Below, one piece after another: positions 1 to 12,570 of a stretch of 64,000 nucleotides of DNA. Position 1 is the stretch's first letter; every line of letters begins with the position of its first letter. Origin of the DNA: Alligator mississippiensis (Eukaryota; Chordata; Crocodylia; Alligatoridae); NCBI RefSeq assembly GCF_030867095.1, contig NC_081828.1:210744978-210808977 (forward strand), in the 5' to 3' direction. The notes beneath the pieces were generated by a model, which made no database searches, was not told the origin of the DNA, and saw nothing but the letters and a program-made list of their open reading frames with translations. The translations under genes and the position numbers were made by a program.

Positions 1-729
1 TGCTTTCTACTTTTGTAGCCGAAGTATCGTGTTCGTGTAATTATGCTGCAAAATGAAATGTGGGCGGAATAAAAAAATGGGCAAATGGAAATGGCAGAAA
101 ATTCCCCAGAACATCTCATGAAAAATTGTCCAAAGTCTTGCTCAGTGTTATAAAAGGCAGTGTCAACATTAATGTACTGATCCACTTTTCCTGTAAAATA
201 GAATGTGATTCACTGTAGAAAATGAAATGTTTGCAGGGGGGGGGGGAAATTAACTAGGATAAGTTAATTGTCTCTTGAATGGTTTGGGTCCTGATTCTTC
301 TCTGCTTGCACATTGTGCTGTTACTTAGATCTTACGTGGGTGTATTTCACACCCACTTTGCATTCATTTAGCAGAGCTATCAGTGACAATACAGAGTGTA
401 GGGGAATGAGAGTCACAGCCATTAATTTGTTGAGCCGATCATAACTGCCCCCAAAAAGCTTCAGCACGCCACGGTGTAGTATCAGACATCTCATCACAGC
501 TTCCTGTTTTAAATAGAGGAGGGAACTACAGTGCTGTGGTCTGAACTTTGCTTGGGGATCTAGTAATTAGATGCCTGTGCCAAGGGGGTGCCCTGCTCTA
601 TGGAGATCTGTGGTGAAGAGAAGAAGCTGGCAAAGGAAGTAAGAAGTGATCTGGGAGCACCCACCACCCTGGGTAAATTCTTCATCGTGGGAGTATTTCA
701 GTCACCCTTCTAAAAGAGTAAATGCAGTT
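1..729. other. Unique non-coding DNA, nothing recognised
   Basis: AT-leaning sequence with no ORF of interest and no repeat that I can place. It contains an 11-base G run at 236-246. It ends at the left target duplication of the hAT-like element that starts at 730. Confidence 0.5.
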
Positions 730-992
730 CAGGGGTGTCAAACATACGGGCTGGAGGCTGGATCTGGCCTGTGGAGTCTTGACATCTTCCCCCGGGACTC
801 TTAGAGGGGCATGGGAGTCAGGGATGGGATGAGCAGGGTTGGACCCCTGGGTAGGGATCCCTGTTGGGGGATGTATGTAGACAGCAAGGCCAGATCTAGC
901 TCTGGAAAATGGAGTTAGCCAGGTGAGCTCCTGTGTGTGTTTCTGACTGTGTGTCTGTGTTTGTGCGGCAGTGAGGGCGTTGGACACCCCTG
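730..992. mobile_element. Non-autonomous hAT-like DNA transposon (MITE)
   Basis: The 263-bp element begins CAGGGGTGTCAAAC and ends GTTGGACACCCCTG, so its ends are inverted repeats of the CAGGGGTGTC type known from Charlie-like hAT transposons. It is flanked by 8-bp direct repeats, ATGCAGTT at 722-729 and ATGTAGTT at 993-1000, which differ at one base; 8-bp target duplications are the hAT hallmark. The interior is GC-richer than its surroundings, ends in a short TG-rich stretch, and codes for no transposase. It must therefore have been mobilised in trans. The single mismatch in the duplication suggests moderate age. Family name not known to me. Confidence 0.8.
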
Positions 993-1000
993 ATGTAGTT

Positions 1001-2070
1001 CAGCTATACGCTGCTTGGCTCAGGGCAGCAAACACCAGGGGATATTATCTGGGCTGCTTTAGCAGGTGGTCAGATGAGATGATCACGCTCCCTCCTGCCT
1101 TCAAAATCTGTGGAAGCATGATGTCCATTGGTCTACATGTGGGCGTCTGTGCTAGTAGGATCAGGGCCTTAGACACCATTAGCAAGCAACTGTTGGCATG
1201 TATTGACTTTTTAATGGTGACCACGGTGTCAGCCTTCTGCTTGTTGTGTCTCCATAGGCTTTTTACAGGCCATCTGCTATAGGCAGCCATGCTACAAAGC
1301 AGTGCGACAAGATGCTAACCACCTCCCCATCTCCTCCCCTAAAATGTCAGGCTGCCCGAAGGCACAGGAAGAAATGCATCCTGAAGTCTCATGAGTCCCA
1401 CGCTGGCAAGTGATGATAGGGAGGCCACATTAGCGCTCAGCCCTGCAGCGCCCTTTTGCTTTTCTGCCTTAGAGGCTGCCTGAATTGATTGTGTCCCCTG
1501 GATCTTGGTCGGAGAGCTGCCTTGACACTGAGAAGGCTTGGCATGGGGATGTGTTTAAAGAGTGCTGTAGCGATCATGGGGGTGGCATTTTAAAAATGGC
1601 ACGGGCGGTTATTGAATGCCACGTGGAGGGATTCCACGGACGGGCAACGTGTGACGTGACTTGGCCTGTTATGGAAACGCAACATTTGAAAACGATAATG
1701 TTCCAAAAGGGGCGTGTTAGATGGGGAGCTGCCTAGGGCAAGTGTATCCATTACACTGTCACTCGAGTTCGGGTAAATATAATTTTAGACTAGGAGTCAT
1801 TTTCCCCAGGCAACCAGAGGCAGTCCATAAAGTGCTAGATAACGGTCAGGGCAACAGAGCTGAGGGTTTTGAAGAAGGAGAAGATATTTTCCCATATAAC
1901 AAAGTAACATGCTGTGATGACTCATGTACAGTAAGCAGGGAAGCATAAATTGATGTTGAAAAAAGCAACAGGAGCTCCAACAGCATTCGTGTAACACCCT
2001 CTGAGTCACTCATTATTTTAGGGCAGGTCAGACTACCCAGGAGATAAAATATAGGAAGGGACACATAATG
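1001..2070. other. Unique non-coding DNA
   Basis: No gene, RNA or repeat recognised. Open frames here (for example 1485-1736) are short, lack recognisable domains and have no supporting splice-site or codon pattern that I can see. Confidence 0.4.
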
Positions 2071-2145
2071 CCAGCATTCCCCACTGCCCACCCCCACAAT
2101 CCCAGCATTCCCCACTTCCCACCCCCACAATCCCAGCATTCCCCA
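2071..2145. repeat. 31-bp minisatellite, about 2.4 units
   Basis: Units start at 2071, 2102 and 2133, each opening CCAGCATTCCCCA and continuing through a C-rich CCCACCCCCACAAT stretch. The first two units differ at one or two bases; the third is cut after about 13 bases. The low copy number and near-identity indicate a recent local tandem duplication rather than a satellite array. Confidence 0.85.
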
Positions 2146-4040
2146 TGGGTGATGCCAGCTCTGGTCTTCCATCTTTCTCAAATGGTGCACACCACACAAC
2201 TGGTGCAACACTGCCCTGCACTGGAACATGGCTGACTAAGGCAGTAGGTTGCAAACACAGCCTAGCGTTGGCTCAAATTTTGGCAGGGCTGTAATCTGGA
2301 GCGATGTCTTCTGCCCGGTGTTAAATGGTTAGCAAATGTACTCCGTTTCATGATGTTCGGTTTCTTGGTGGCTCCACAGATTTCGCACATGTCTTTGACT
2401 CCCTAAGTGTGGCTGGCACCCTTTAGCAAGCCACATGCCAGAACAACCCAGGGCTGGGCAGCTGCAAACTGCGTCCACACTGCTGCTGCTTCTCCCTGCT
2501 TTCCACCTCCTGGCTGCAGTTTCCGGCTGTGCTGCCTCAGCGTCTGGCAGCTGTACCTATGCCACAGCCAAGGGGAGAGGGAGATAGAGAAAGATGGCAA
2601 TGGTGTGGGCACACCTGGAAACTGCCCAGCTGTGGGGCAGGTATTCCCTGCTGCTTCCCAAATTTAGTTTCCTCTCCTTTCTCCCTGTCATTGCCACCCC
2701 AAGCCTCCTCTGCTTTATAGCAAGGACCAGATCAGCTATCCAGCCAGCCTCAGTCCTGGAGAACTAAGGTAGCCTAAAACTACCTTGACTCCCCTCATGG
2801 GTCCTTCGCTGACTCCAGCTTTACCAGACCCAAGAATCAGGAACAATGTTGGGGGGAAGTTGACCTTGGTTTCCTGTGCAGTTCTTCTGACAGCCAGCCA
2901 GACTAATGGAAGCAAGGGTCCCAGCAAAGCCACTGGACTCCAGTGGGATTTGGCTCCAGTCTGCCATTAGTCACTTATCTAGCGGTCAGTCAGCATTGCA
3001 GATCACGATGAGGTCTAGTGGCTTCACCCAGACTTGGTAAAAGAATAGTGAATGGGGCAACACGCTCCCATCCCTACTCACTGCCCAGTCAGGCTGCAGG
3101 ATCTGCTAGGGCTGCAGATAAAAGAGGCCAGAGAAGTAGGCAGACAGCTAATGGGCTGGAAGACAGCGATGCTGGAGGGCTGGTGAGCTGAGCTGAGGGC
3201 AGCCGGGCTGGGAGCAGGTAGCTGAGCTGCTGACAGATTTGGGACAGACCGTCCTCGGATGAACTAAGGACAGCTGGGCAGGAGCCTCCAAGGCCACACA
3301 GAGAGCGGCTGAAATGCTGGCAGAAGACACAGGTCTTTTTATCCCACTGCCCCCCACATACACCTTTCTAATCTCAGCTGCTGTGCTTGAAACTGGGTCA
3401 TGAGACAGTGGTGAGGAGAACAGAGAGGAGGAAGGGGAGTGGGAAGTGACCCCTTGGCACGGTTGCATCCTTTGCTTTGACAACTAAATGAATTTAGGAT
3501 GAGCAGCCACCAGCTGCAGGACCTCCCAGCTCACCACGTCTTATGTCTTCCTCCTGACTTTCCACCTACGAGCCCTGACAGCCAGGCTCCCTTGCACACC
3601 TGCTTGGTGGTTGTGTCTATTTATCTCCACCAGCTGCTCCATGCAGAAGAGCCTCATGCTGTCCTAGAGCCTCCCAAGCTCGCTTCCCCACTAACAACGC
3701 GCAGCACAGCAAAGGAACGTGGTTGCAAACAGTTCCAGACCCAAGTGACATGTTTTTTTACTTAACCAGAAACCAACCACAGCACTTAACACCTCAATTT
3801 TTTCCAGACATGAGCTATTCCGCGCACCCTGCCCGGGGGGCCGGGAAGTATCATTTTCCCCAGTGTGCCGGGAATTCGAGATGGAGCATTTGGACACCAT
3901 ACAGCAGGGAAGCGGCAAAACAAGGTTTGGCGCTCAGGAAGGCCTGCCTCCATCCTCATGCTGAAACTGCTTGACAACAGCTGCCTCTGGAAACAAGAGA
4001 GCCTCCTGCTACCACCATTTACAAGGAGGGGGGCTATGTG
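2146..4040. other. Unique non-coding DNA
   Basis: GC-moderate sequence with several overlapping short frames on both strands, the longest about 130 codons. None resembles a known domain and none shows strand-biased coding character. No transposon ends found. Confidence 0.4.
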
Positions 4041-4200
4041 CAGTGGTGATCCATAGGAGGTGCATGGGGGTGCATGTGCACCCCCTGAGAGACCTGGTGC
4101 ACCCCCTGACAGCCAGTGGTGTGATTGGCCATGGTGGGGAACTCCGTCCCGGTTGCTGACTGGCTGCTGGGGGGGCATGTGCCCCCCCCGGACTCAGGTG
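4041..4200. repeat. Repeat fragment with two G-rich hairpins
   Basis: It opens CAGTGGTGATCCATAG, reminiscent of a hAT-type terminus. It carries two near-identical foldbacks: 4066-4085 (GGGGGTGCA, TG, TGCACCCCC) and 4169-4188 (GGGGGGGCA, TG, TGCCCCCCC). A related GGTGCACCCCCTGA stretch recurs at 4096-4109. The far end and target duplication could not be fixed, so the class is a guess; it may be a degenerate non-autonomous DNA transposon. Confidence 0.35.
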
Positions 4201-4269
4201 GCATGAGTTGTCCATGGCTATGTGTACATCATACACTTACCATCCATGCAAATGGCACCCCCAGATACC

Positions 4270-7200
4270 CTTTGCTTCCTAAACTTGATACAGTGTAGCC
4301 ACATGAGGCACTTAGGGCAGGCTAATTAGCACGCATGAGCGACAGTGCTAATTAGCCAGCCTCAATCAAATGAGCTAGGAGACAGGTTCCCAAGAGCTGT
4401 CTGGCACACTGGAGGGCGTGCTAGCAAGGACAGTGAGCCTTACTTTATAGACACAGCTTGAGATATTTAACAATTTTGGTTCTGTGGTCTTTACTCAGGG
4501 CAAACCCCCATTCAAATCAATTCAGGCCTGTGAGACTAGACCTGTGAAGGGAACACACGACTGTAATCAATTTTCAAAAAACCCCACAAGACTCTAACTG
4601 CAAATAATTAGCCTACATCTACAACCTTCTCAGGAAGAAAGCTTTATAAAAAATATGTTTCCTATGTTTTTTGGTTCAGCTTTGTGATTTTCCCCTTGGA
4701 GTTTCTGACCCACTTAAGCGGAGGGAATTTTTTTTTTAACCATATCAGTTAGATGGCAGCGTGACTTTTAATTTCCAAAGCAGAAGGTTATAAAAATAAT
4801 CAATTCCTCACAGGCTGATAAAGCTCTAACTTGGAATATTTATTTCAATGTGCTTTATGAATATACCATAAAAGCTTTACAGCTGAGGTTTAGACGGGTC
4901 TTTAATTAAAAATGTTAAAAAACTCCAAGGAAAGGTGGGGGGAGGAGGGAAATACAGCCTCTTTAGTAACTAAATTCTGTTTATTGCAACATATTTTGGA
5001 TTTGAAAGGAAATGATTAAAAAATAATTGCACTTGTAGAATGGCTGTGATGAAATACATAAAAACATGATGTTCAGCAGTGAAACTCTGTTAAGGTTACT
5101 ATTCCCGAGCTCACATAAATCGGTAATTTAGTCCTGTGAAATATCACAGGATTGCACCGTGCAGTTAATTGCAGTAGAAGACACAGCCATTTTCCTCACA
5201 GAGGAATATGCGTAACTCTATGAGGCTTTTTGTTGCAGAGTTTTATGGCCAGAGCCCTCTTAGGAGCTACCCAAGGCAGCAGACTGATTCAGTGTCATGC
5301 AAATCCTTAATTCTTATGTAGAAGCACCAAAACCTGCTGACACCTGTGTTGGCTGGGAGTCATAAAAGGAAAAAGCCCAATTCTCCATGTACTCATCCCC
5401 TTGCAAATCAGGAGCAATTCCATTGAAGACTGAAGCGTTACGCCGCTGTTCAGCCAAGGCAACTGAAAGAAGAATGAGACCCAGATGGCACGTCTATGCT
5501 TAAGACGTTGTAGGGACATTTCCGAGTGCTGGTTTTATTGTAATGCAACAACATGGCCTATAAAAGCCCTCAGAGAGGAATAAGATTCATGACTGAGTCA
5601 ACCAATTTCCTGGGAATCTCAAGGGGAAAAGATCCTATTCAATCTTGTTCTCCTCTCGGCCTGACATAAACAGGGAGCTACTTGACTGAAATTAGTGGCA
5701 TTATAGTGATGTTAACCCAGTGGAAGTGGGAGTCAGGCCCAGTATTTCTTCCCTCAAAAACTACAACCATCTAGGGCCTGTATCAGATCCAGGATCCTGC
5801 AAAATGGGGCTGGGTGTCTGGGAGGGAGGAGTGGGGCGGTGTGGTGAAGGCAAACTCACTGTGCAGGTGTCTGCCAGCCAAAGCTGGAGCTTTCAGATGC
5901 TGACAGGGAGCTCCCAGCAATGAAGGGAAGTCCAACTGCACCATCATTCCTCCCCTGTATTTTCACCCTGTGTCAGATTTTCTTTCCTTGCTTTCTGTGA
6001 TACATATTGACTCGCAATATGTTATTCAGGCACAAGGTATAGTATAGAGTGCTACATAGGATGTTGTCCCTGGTAAATGACAGACAGCCGAAGCTCAAGC
6101 AATGTAGAAACCTGTTGTTGTCAGTTTAACTCATAGCTTTGCAGAAAGTGCCATAAGTTAGGCTGATCCTCCTGAGCCAATAGATGTTAGCTGTTGGGTC
6201 AGGAGGGTGGAGGAGCAGCTCCAATTTGGAGCTAATCCCGGAAGAGAGGCCCCTAGCTCTGCCCCTCTCCCTCTTGCAGCTCCCATGCTGTATCTGGATG
6301 AGAGGTTAGGGAAGGCAGGGAAGGGAGCTCATTCTGGGGGTTCCTCAACTGGAGTGGGGGTGGGGAGGCAGGTGGATTGGATCCCCCCACCTCAGAGGGG
6401 CTCCAGTCTACCTGCCCCATCCTCCAGTGCCAGCTGGGCAAGTCCCAGATCAAGCTCCCTCTGCTCCCTTCCTCCCACCCCCATTCTGCCTTAGCCGAGC
6501 CCTGCTCCTAGCATACGCAGACAGAAATTAATGAAGGTGCTCCACTTCGGAGTGCTTTCATCTGAACCCTCATGCAAGGAAGGTTCAGATTGTCATGGGA
6601 TCGGGCCATTTTAAAGCGCTCCGCAGCTGTGCACTTGTGTTTGGCCATAGCTGCAAAGTGCTTTCAGGGGCTAGATCGGGTGAAAATTATCATGTCTGTC
6701 TGTACTTTTTGTAGCTCTTTAGAAGCTGTTTGGTGTATTATGACACACCCAGAGGCCAAGTAATCTGCTGATTACTAATTCCTCTCATCCCCATTAGCTA
6801 TGTTGCCTGGCTCACTGGGGGTAGAACCAGGGGTCTGCTTACTCACTGCCCATTTGTATGTAATGTGTATTGGGCATGTAGGGTGTCTTCCGCTTCCCTG
6901 GCACTACCTAGGGAAAGAAAAATAGCCTCAGTGCCAGATCTTCTTTGATAGCAGGACAACTCTGAGAAGACAATGCTTCTTAACAGTAGGCTAACAAAGT
7001 GTCTCTTGGAAGTTTTCCATCCAAATCCCGACCTATCCTAGCATACAAAAGCTAAAGATGAGCTTACAGCTGCAGTGAAATAGGACAGTCTTTTAGGAGA
7101 GAGACTGCCATCTCAATACTTTGCTATTGTTTAATAAAAATCATTTGGGAATTAAAAAAAAAAGTTTTATCTTTTAATTAAGGATCAGTTTAGCTTCAGA

Positions 7201-8534
7201 TTGAAGCATAATTTAATTTATTCAAAGCATTCCTGGAGATAACTGATATCATCCTGTATCCAAGTACGTTTTCTCTGTTTCATTGCTTTTGGAAGCTGGT
7301 GTCAAAATAGGGTTTGCTTGATTCAGATCGCTTGAGGCATATAAAAGGGATCAGTGATGTCTCGGCACTTGACCTGGCAATGAACTGAGCACCCTCAACT
7401 CGGATTCATCTCGAGGGCACATTGCAGGATGGAAAAACATTATACCTATTGAAGGTAATGTTGCCTTTCCATTTAGTGGAAGTGGGATCAGCCTTAAGAC
7501 ACAGAGTAAATGAGCCATGAAGGAAGGAATACCTTGACTGTGGCAGGTCTGTGCCTACAGCATCACACAGAAATCTCACCTGGCTGCAAGGCCAGAAAGT
7601 GTAGTACATGAGGGAGAGGGCAGGGAGCTGTAGTGATGTGGGGCAAGGATGTCTAGTATTGAGGACCAAAGGTGTCCTCAAATTAACTGCCCCTCACTAC
7701 CCAATCTCTTGGCTTGTGCATCCTGAATGGGATCATGGGAACTAAGTGAGCCCATATGGGTCTACATCAGCGTAAGCTATGAGCTGGGACAAGGCAGAGG
7801 CTGATGGGGGAAGGATTGTCCTTCCTGTTTCCTGGCCCCTTTTGGCCTGGAAATGCCGGTAGATTCCCAGGGCGCGAGTTTGATTAAAGGGGCCAAATCC
7901 AAGCATGCTGGGAAACAGTGTGTGAGTTGCATGTAGAGGAGGAGTGAGTCTGAAGGAGAAGCAGATCCCTTTCCCCATGTGCCCCCTCTCCCACAGTCCT
8001 AGTCAGAGCATCGTCAGGAAAGCACAGGAATGCACCATCCCCAAGCTGACGCCACTGCGACTGGGTAGGGTGCCTTGGTAGCTGTAGCTCTGCATCCATA
8101 ATGAATGCATCCCACGGTGCTCCTGCCCATCTGTTGTTTATTCACAACACGCTTGAATTTAAAGAGCATATCAAAGGGCACCGAGCAAGAGGAGTGATTC
8201 ATCCAGGATGAAGGAACACCAGCAGACTCAGTGCGACAGCTAATAATGGGACACGGCCCCTGCAGGCAGGCGGAGGGAAGGGAGGAGGAGCATGGCTCTC
8301 ATCACTCTTGGGGAGTCTGATCTGCCAGGGACAACACTGGTGTTACCCCTGGAGTAAATGCCCTGGTGTTGGTCCTCCACACCTGCCGCCTTCCACTGCC
8401 CCGCAGCTTGGGCAGTTGCACGCACACACACTAATGCGAAGCGGGCACAAAACATACCCGGAGCATTTTCCCACTGGTGTCCACAGCTCCCCCAGTGCAG
8501 GGAGGTAGGCAATGAAGCTCCTGGTTTTAATTTC
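4270..8534. other. Unique non-coding DNA with an AT-rich candidate conserved block
   Basis: No gene or clear repeat recognised over this 4-kb stretch. The part at about 4600-5260 is AT-rich and dense in homeodomain-like cores (for example TTTAATTAAAAATG near 4900 and CAGTTAATTGCAG near 5162), a texture often seen in vertebrate developmental enhancers. That reading is inference only, since conservation cannot be measured here. A TCAGGAGCAATTCCATTGAAG-like phrase near 5408 resembles a common reptile interspersed repeat. Confidence 0.3.
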
Positions 8535-9030
8535 ATGGGTAAAGCCCCCCTCCTTCAGCCCTATGGTAACTTGTTTGCCTTTTCCCTTATACCAGTTACC
8601 CAAGTGAAATCCACTATTCCAGCAAAAGTGTTTTATTTCCTTATTTATTTCTCTAGGACACGTGTGTACAGTAGGGATGCCGGTGCTACAGAAATGTCAC
8701 AGAAACCCCCCATCTCCCCTAACTGGTACTGCTGTACTGACAGAAGTGTCTAATGGGAGCTTGCCCAGGTAAGGCGGCAGGAAATGCCACTGACTGTGGT
8801 GTTAGGATGGGCACACAGTTAGTTACCCCTCTTGTCCTAGAGAAATAAATAAGGAAATAAAAAACTTTAGCTGGAATAATGGATTTCAGTTGGGTAAGTG
8901 GTATAAGGGAAAAGGCAAACAAATTACCATAGGGTGGAAGGGGTGGCGGGGAGGAGCAGGCTTTACTCCACGGCACCTGCCCCCTGATAACTAAGTGTGC
9001 ATCCACCCTAACGCCACAGTAAGTGGCGTG
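8535..9030. repeat. Interlocked inverted repeats (probable palindromic MITE)
   Basis: Arm A at 8561-8660 is the near-perfect reverse complement of 8834-8932. Both would translate to the same short phrase on opposite strands, which confirms the ~100-bp match. A weaker match extends outward to about 8535 and 8970. A second inverted pair, B' at 8786-8826 and B at 8986-9027 (about 41 bp), interlocks with the first, giving the order A, B', A', B. No terminal repeats with target duplication could be assigned. The simplest reading is a fold-back DNA transposon, perhaps with a second insertion or rearrangement of the same family. Confidence 0.7.
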
Positions 9031-9879
9031 TTGATGGTGGTATTTTAGCCCTGTTGCATGGCAGGCTGAGCTACTGCAGTTTAGCACCTAATTGCTCAAG
9101 GGTAAGAACATGCACACAGGCAGTTACTGAAGAGGAGCGGACCTGGGGGTAAGTCATTTGTGAGTCTGTACCCTGAGCTATGCTGACTACTCCTATTCCT
9201 GCTGCTACAAGCTGCATCCACACTGAAAGGGTTTGCCAGTACAGTTATGCCACGATTGCTTACAGTGAGCTATTCTTAATGTAGACCTGGCCTCAGTTTG
9301 CCTGTGTGTCACTCACGGTGGCACATGGGCAGCGAGACGTGGGGCCACTCAGGGATTGAGATGCTGACCGGGGGCAGTGAGCAGCATCCAGGGACAAGCC
9401 AGGTCAGGAAGCTAGGAGATCTAGGAGATTAGGAGCAAGCCGAGTTGGGAAGCTAGAAGGTCGAGCAGGGAGTGGACACAGAGAGCCAGTGGGTCCAGAA
9501 GCCAGGAGAGCGGAGAGCGGAGCAACCTGGAGGGAACAGCAAAGCAGTCTTGGGTCAGGTTGAGCCCAGGTGCCCAGATACCTTCTGCTTCTGTGCAGGG
9601 ATTTATACTGGGGAAGTGGTGGGTGAGCTGACCCTGAGCGGCCAGTCTGGTGACAAGGACTAGGCAGAAGTTAAGGTCACAATGGAGGCTTCAGGCCAGT
9701 GCTGACCTGTCCAGGTCGTCTGTTGTGGGGTGGCGGGCCTGGATGAGTGGCAACGTTACCCAGACTGCAGCCTGGCAGCATAACAATGCCACCCTCCTCC
9801 CCAGGGCGAGCCGCAGATTTGATCCCGTCGGTGTCCACGGTGTTGTGATCCCGATGGGAGGCTCAGCAGAAGACTGAAG
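9031..9879. other. Non-coding DNA with purine-rich stretch
   Basis: At about 9290-9560 the sequence is rich in AGGAAGCTAGGAG/GAGAGCGGAGAG-like phrases with loose internal repetition. It may be part of a long interspersed repeat, but no ends, primer-binding site or coding sequence support any assignment. The rest is unremarkable. Confidence 0.3.
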
Positions 9880-10178
9880 TACTGTATTTTCTTGCACGCA
9901 ACAACCCCCAGAACAAAATACACCCCTCGGTTTCTGAAAGGAGGAATGTAGAAAAAAAGATCTTTCCTTGTGACAAGTAACTGAGTCGCAGCAGCTGGGG
10001 AGCGAAGCCTGCTCCTTGTTCTGCTTCCTGTAAATCGCATGCAGATTTTACTTTCATATTCGCTCAGTCACTGGCAGAAACTGCTCTTACCATATTTCTT
10101 GCACATAAAGCACACTGCAATTACCAGCAGCTGTTTTTTGTGCAAAACAGTGCATTCTGTATGTGAGAAAATATAGTA
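9880..10178 (-). mobile_element. 0.3-kb non-autonomous DNA transposon, copy 1
   Basis: Left end TACTGTATTTTCTTGCA and right end GAGAAAATATAGTA are inverted repeats. A further internal copy of the motif (ACCATATTTCTTGCAC) lies near 10090. Its reverse complement aligns over most of its length with 42982-43258, including the shared phrases TAAGAGCAGTTTC and GGTGTGTATTTT. The two copies thus sit in opposite orientation 33 kb apart. Both ends carry TA, which may be a 2-bp target duplication or part of the terminus. There is no transposase. Superfamily not determined. Confidence 0.7.
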
Positions 10179-12570
10179 TTGTTATAGCTCAGGAAAAGAA
10201 TACCTCCATCCACAGGAGTATCCAAACCTTCAAAGCCCTCCATAAGCCTGCTTTTACCTTATCTCAGTGTCAGCCCATGCCTGAGCTCTGCCAGAAAATT
10301 CAACCTGGATTACCTAGTTTGTCCAGCTCCTCTCTCACCTACACCTCACATCTACGATAGAAAAGTTCACCATCAAAGTCTGTAGCAATAGTGTCCCACC
10401 ATTTTCATATACTACTTGCATGGCAGGAGCAATCCATACCTAAGAGCTCCAGTCACTCAGCATGGCCTGGTTGCTATCCTTCCACCCCATCCATATGCAT
10501 CCTGTCCATGTGCTTTTGCATCTTGTCACCTGGACTGGAAGTAGAAGGCAGGGTAGATTTGCACCTTGGGTAGAAAAGGGAGGGCCCTACCAGTGGATTG
10601 TGGCTTTTTGGGGTGGAAAGTGGGACATATTTTCCTTTCGGTGGGAGGAGCTGGGAGGGCACGTGGTTCATTCTCTACGCAGATGTCCTATCCCACTTTG
10701 CTTCTCAGACACTGCAGGAATGCCAGGCCAGCAGGAAACGGCAGCTGGGGATCAGCAGTGAAAAATGCTGCAGGCTCTTCAAAGCATGGGCTCTGCCTTA
10801 CCTCTTTCACAGGTGCGTTCGGCTCCGTGCAAAACGCTGCCGACAGGACGGGCCCTGGGCCCTAATGCTAGGGACAGGGGTCTCAAGGGGAAGGCTCCTC
10901 AGGGCTAGGTGGAAGGATGGGGAGGGTGGTGAGGACATACCTGGGCTGCTGAGAAGAGGGAAGGCCACACACCACAGGGAAGGGGCATAGAGAAGCTGCT
11001 GGTTGTGAATGGCAGTAGCCAGGCTTTGTGATCTCATTTGCGTGATGCCACAACCCCGCGTGTGTGTTCATCACCTGCCCGGTGATCCCTGTGGGCAAAG
11101 CACAGTGAGAAGCTTGAGCTGGGGATCAGGATCCTGGCCTGCATCCCCCCTCCTTCATGTGGCAGCTCTCCCTAAAATATATCGGAGCATCTTGTTAACC
11201 CAAGAAGCGTGTGCTCCCTTCTGCCCTCTGCATCCTCCTAACTTGACCCTAGCAGTCTTTCCTGCCCCGAGCAGCAGTGCTGGACCAGATGCTCTCACGA
11301 GGTCCCTTCCTTTTAGCCTTCCCTCCCCACTTCCAACAGGCCCTTCCTTTCCCAAAAGCCTCATCGTTTCCCCTGCCTCACAGCGTGGAGTCACTTGGGG
11401 GTCTCTCTTCCTCAGTTTCCCTGAGCTTTGAGACTCAGCCTCTGCTTCTGAAGCATGCTTCCTTTTTAGTGCTCCTTTTTGGCTCCCAAATCCCAGCTAC
11501 TGGGGATTGCCCACAACAATAAAGGGAAAGACTGGAAGAAGGAAGAGGAGAGGCCAATTGTAGGCAGAGGAAACTGGGATCCTTGCCTTGTGCTGCTTCT
11601 AAGAGCCTCAGATCCGCCCTTCTTCCTTCGGCACCATAGTCACAGGAGCATCTAGGGACCCCATCAGTCTTTAGGTGGCAGCCACTTAGACCTAGCTAAT
11701 GTCCTCTGAGGAGGGGATAAAGGGATTAGGAAAAGTCACACCTGAGCTGCTGCCTTTAATTCAGTGGGAAATAGTTTTCTGATGTGTTGGGGCAGGTACC
11801 CCCTCAGAAACTCGGTTACAGAGGAAAAGCTTCTGCACCAGAAATGCCAGAAACATCTCAGCTCTAATACTTTGCCCCCTACTTCAGCTGAATTACAACC
11901 GTCCTGAGAAAAGCAGGCTATTTATGTGGTTTAAACTGTTTGCAGTGTGTGGCTGAGAGTATAATAAGGACGAGAGACATCACTGGGTGAAAAAAAAAAT
12001 GAGCTATTTTTGCATGAGCAGTCACGCTTGTGAATTTTGATGAAGTACGGAGCTGAAGAGCCAGCTTTCAAAACCGTGTAGTCGAGTAATGGAGTTGGTT
12101 CAGCACAGGGCAGCCAAGAAGCCATGCGTTCTAGTCTACATTTGAACTAGCCTGAAGCCCACGGATGTCACCCTTGCAATATATCTCACAAGCAGCACAA
12201 GATAAATGGTCTCATGTAACAGAGGAGAGTTGAAAGACCCACTCTTCAAACCTGCACCCCTCACTCTGTATTTTGTGCATTTAAGTGCTGCTGTCGAGGT
12301 CCAGCTTGGAAAACTGGCTTTTCTGCCTTCGTGGAATAGTTGAAAGGAATTTCCTTGATGTTAAATCCATCAGGTTGTGTACCAGTCATGCAATACAGGA
12401 TTTAGCACTGATCCTTTGCCTATAAGTCTTCTAGGAACAGGTTTTTTTTTTTAAATGCACCTAATATAAAGAAGGGAAAAAATACCCTTTGGCAATGCAC
12501 ACGCTGCTCAGCTTGGCTAATGAAATCACCTGTTCACATGGCAGGGATCAGCAGGAGAGGCTTACTTTTA
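10179..12570. other. Unique non-coding DNA with one repeat remnant
   Basis: Frames of up to 140 codons overlap on both strands but show no known domain. Around 10540-10575 the phrase AGAAGGCAGGGTAGATTTGC matches the inverted-repeat elements at 14.27 and 14.46 kb, so a short remnant of that repeat lies here. Nothing else recognised. Confidence 0.35.

Noticed and set aside
2071-2145. CRISPR-like direct repeat
   Set aside because: Only 2.4 contiguous units without spacers, in vertebrate DNA; it is a minisatellite.
9290-9700. Purine-rich loosely repetitive stretch that might belong to an LTR-type element
   Set aside because: No paired long terminal repeats, primer-binding site or coding sequence seen, so no fossil element is claimed.
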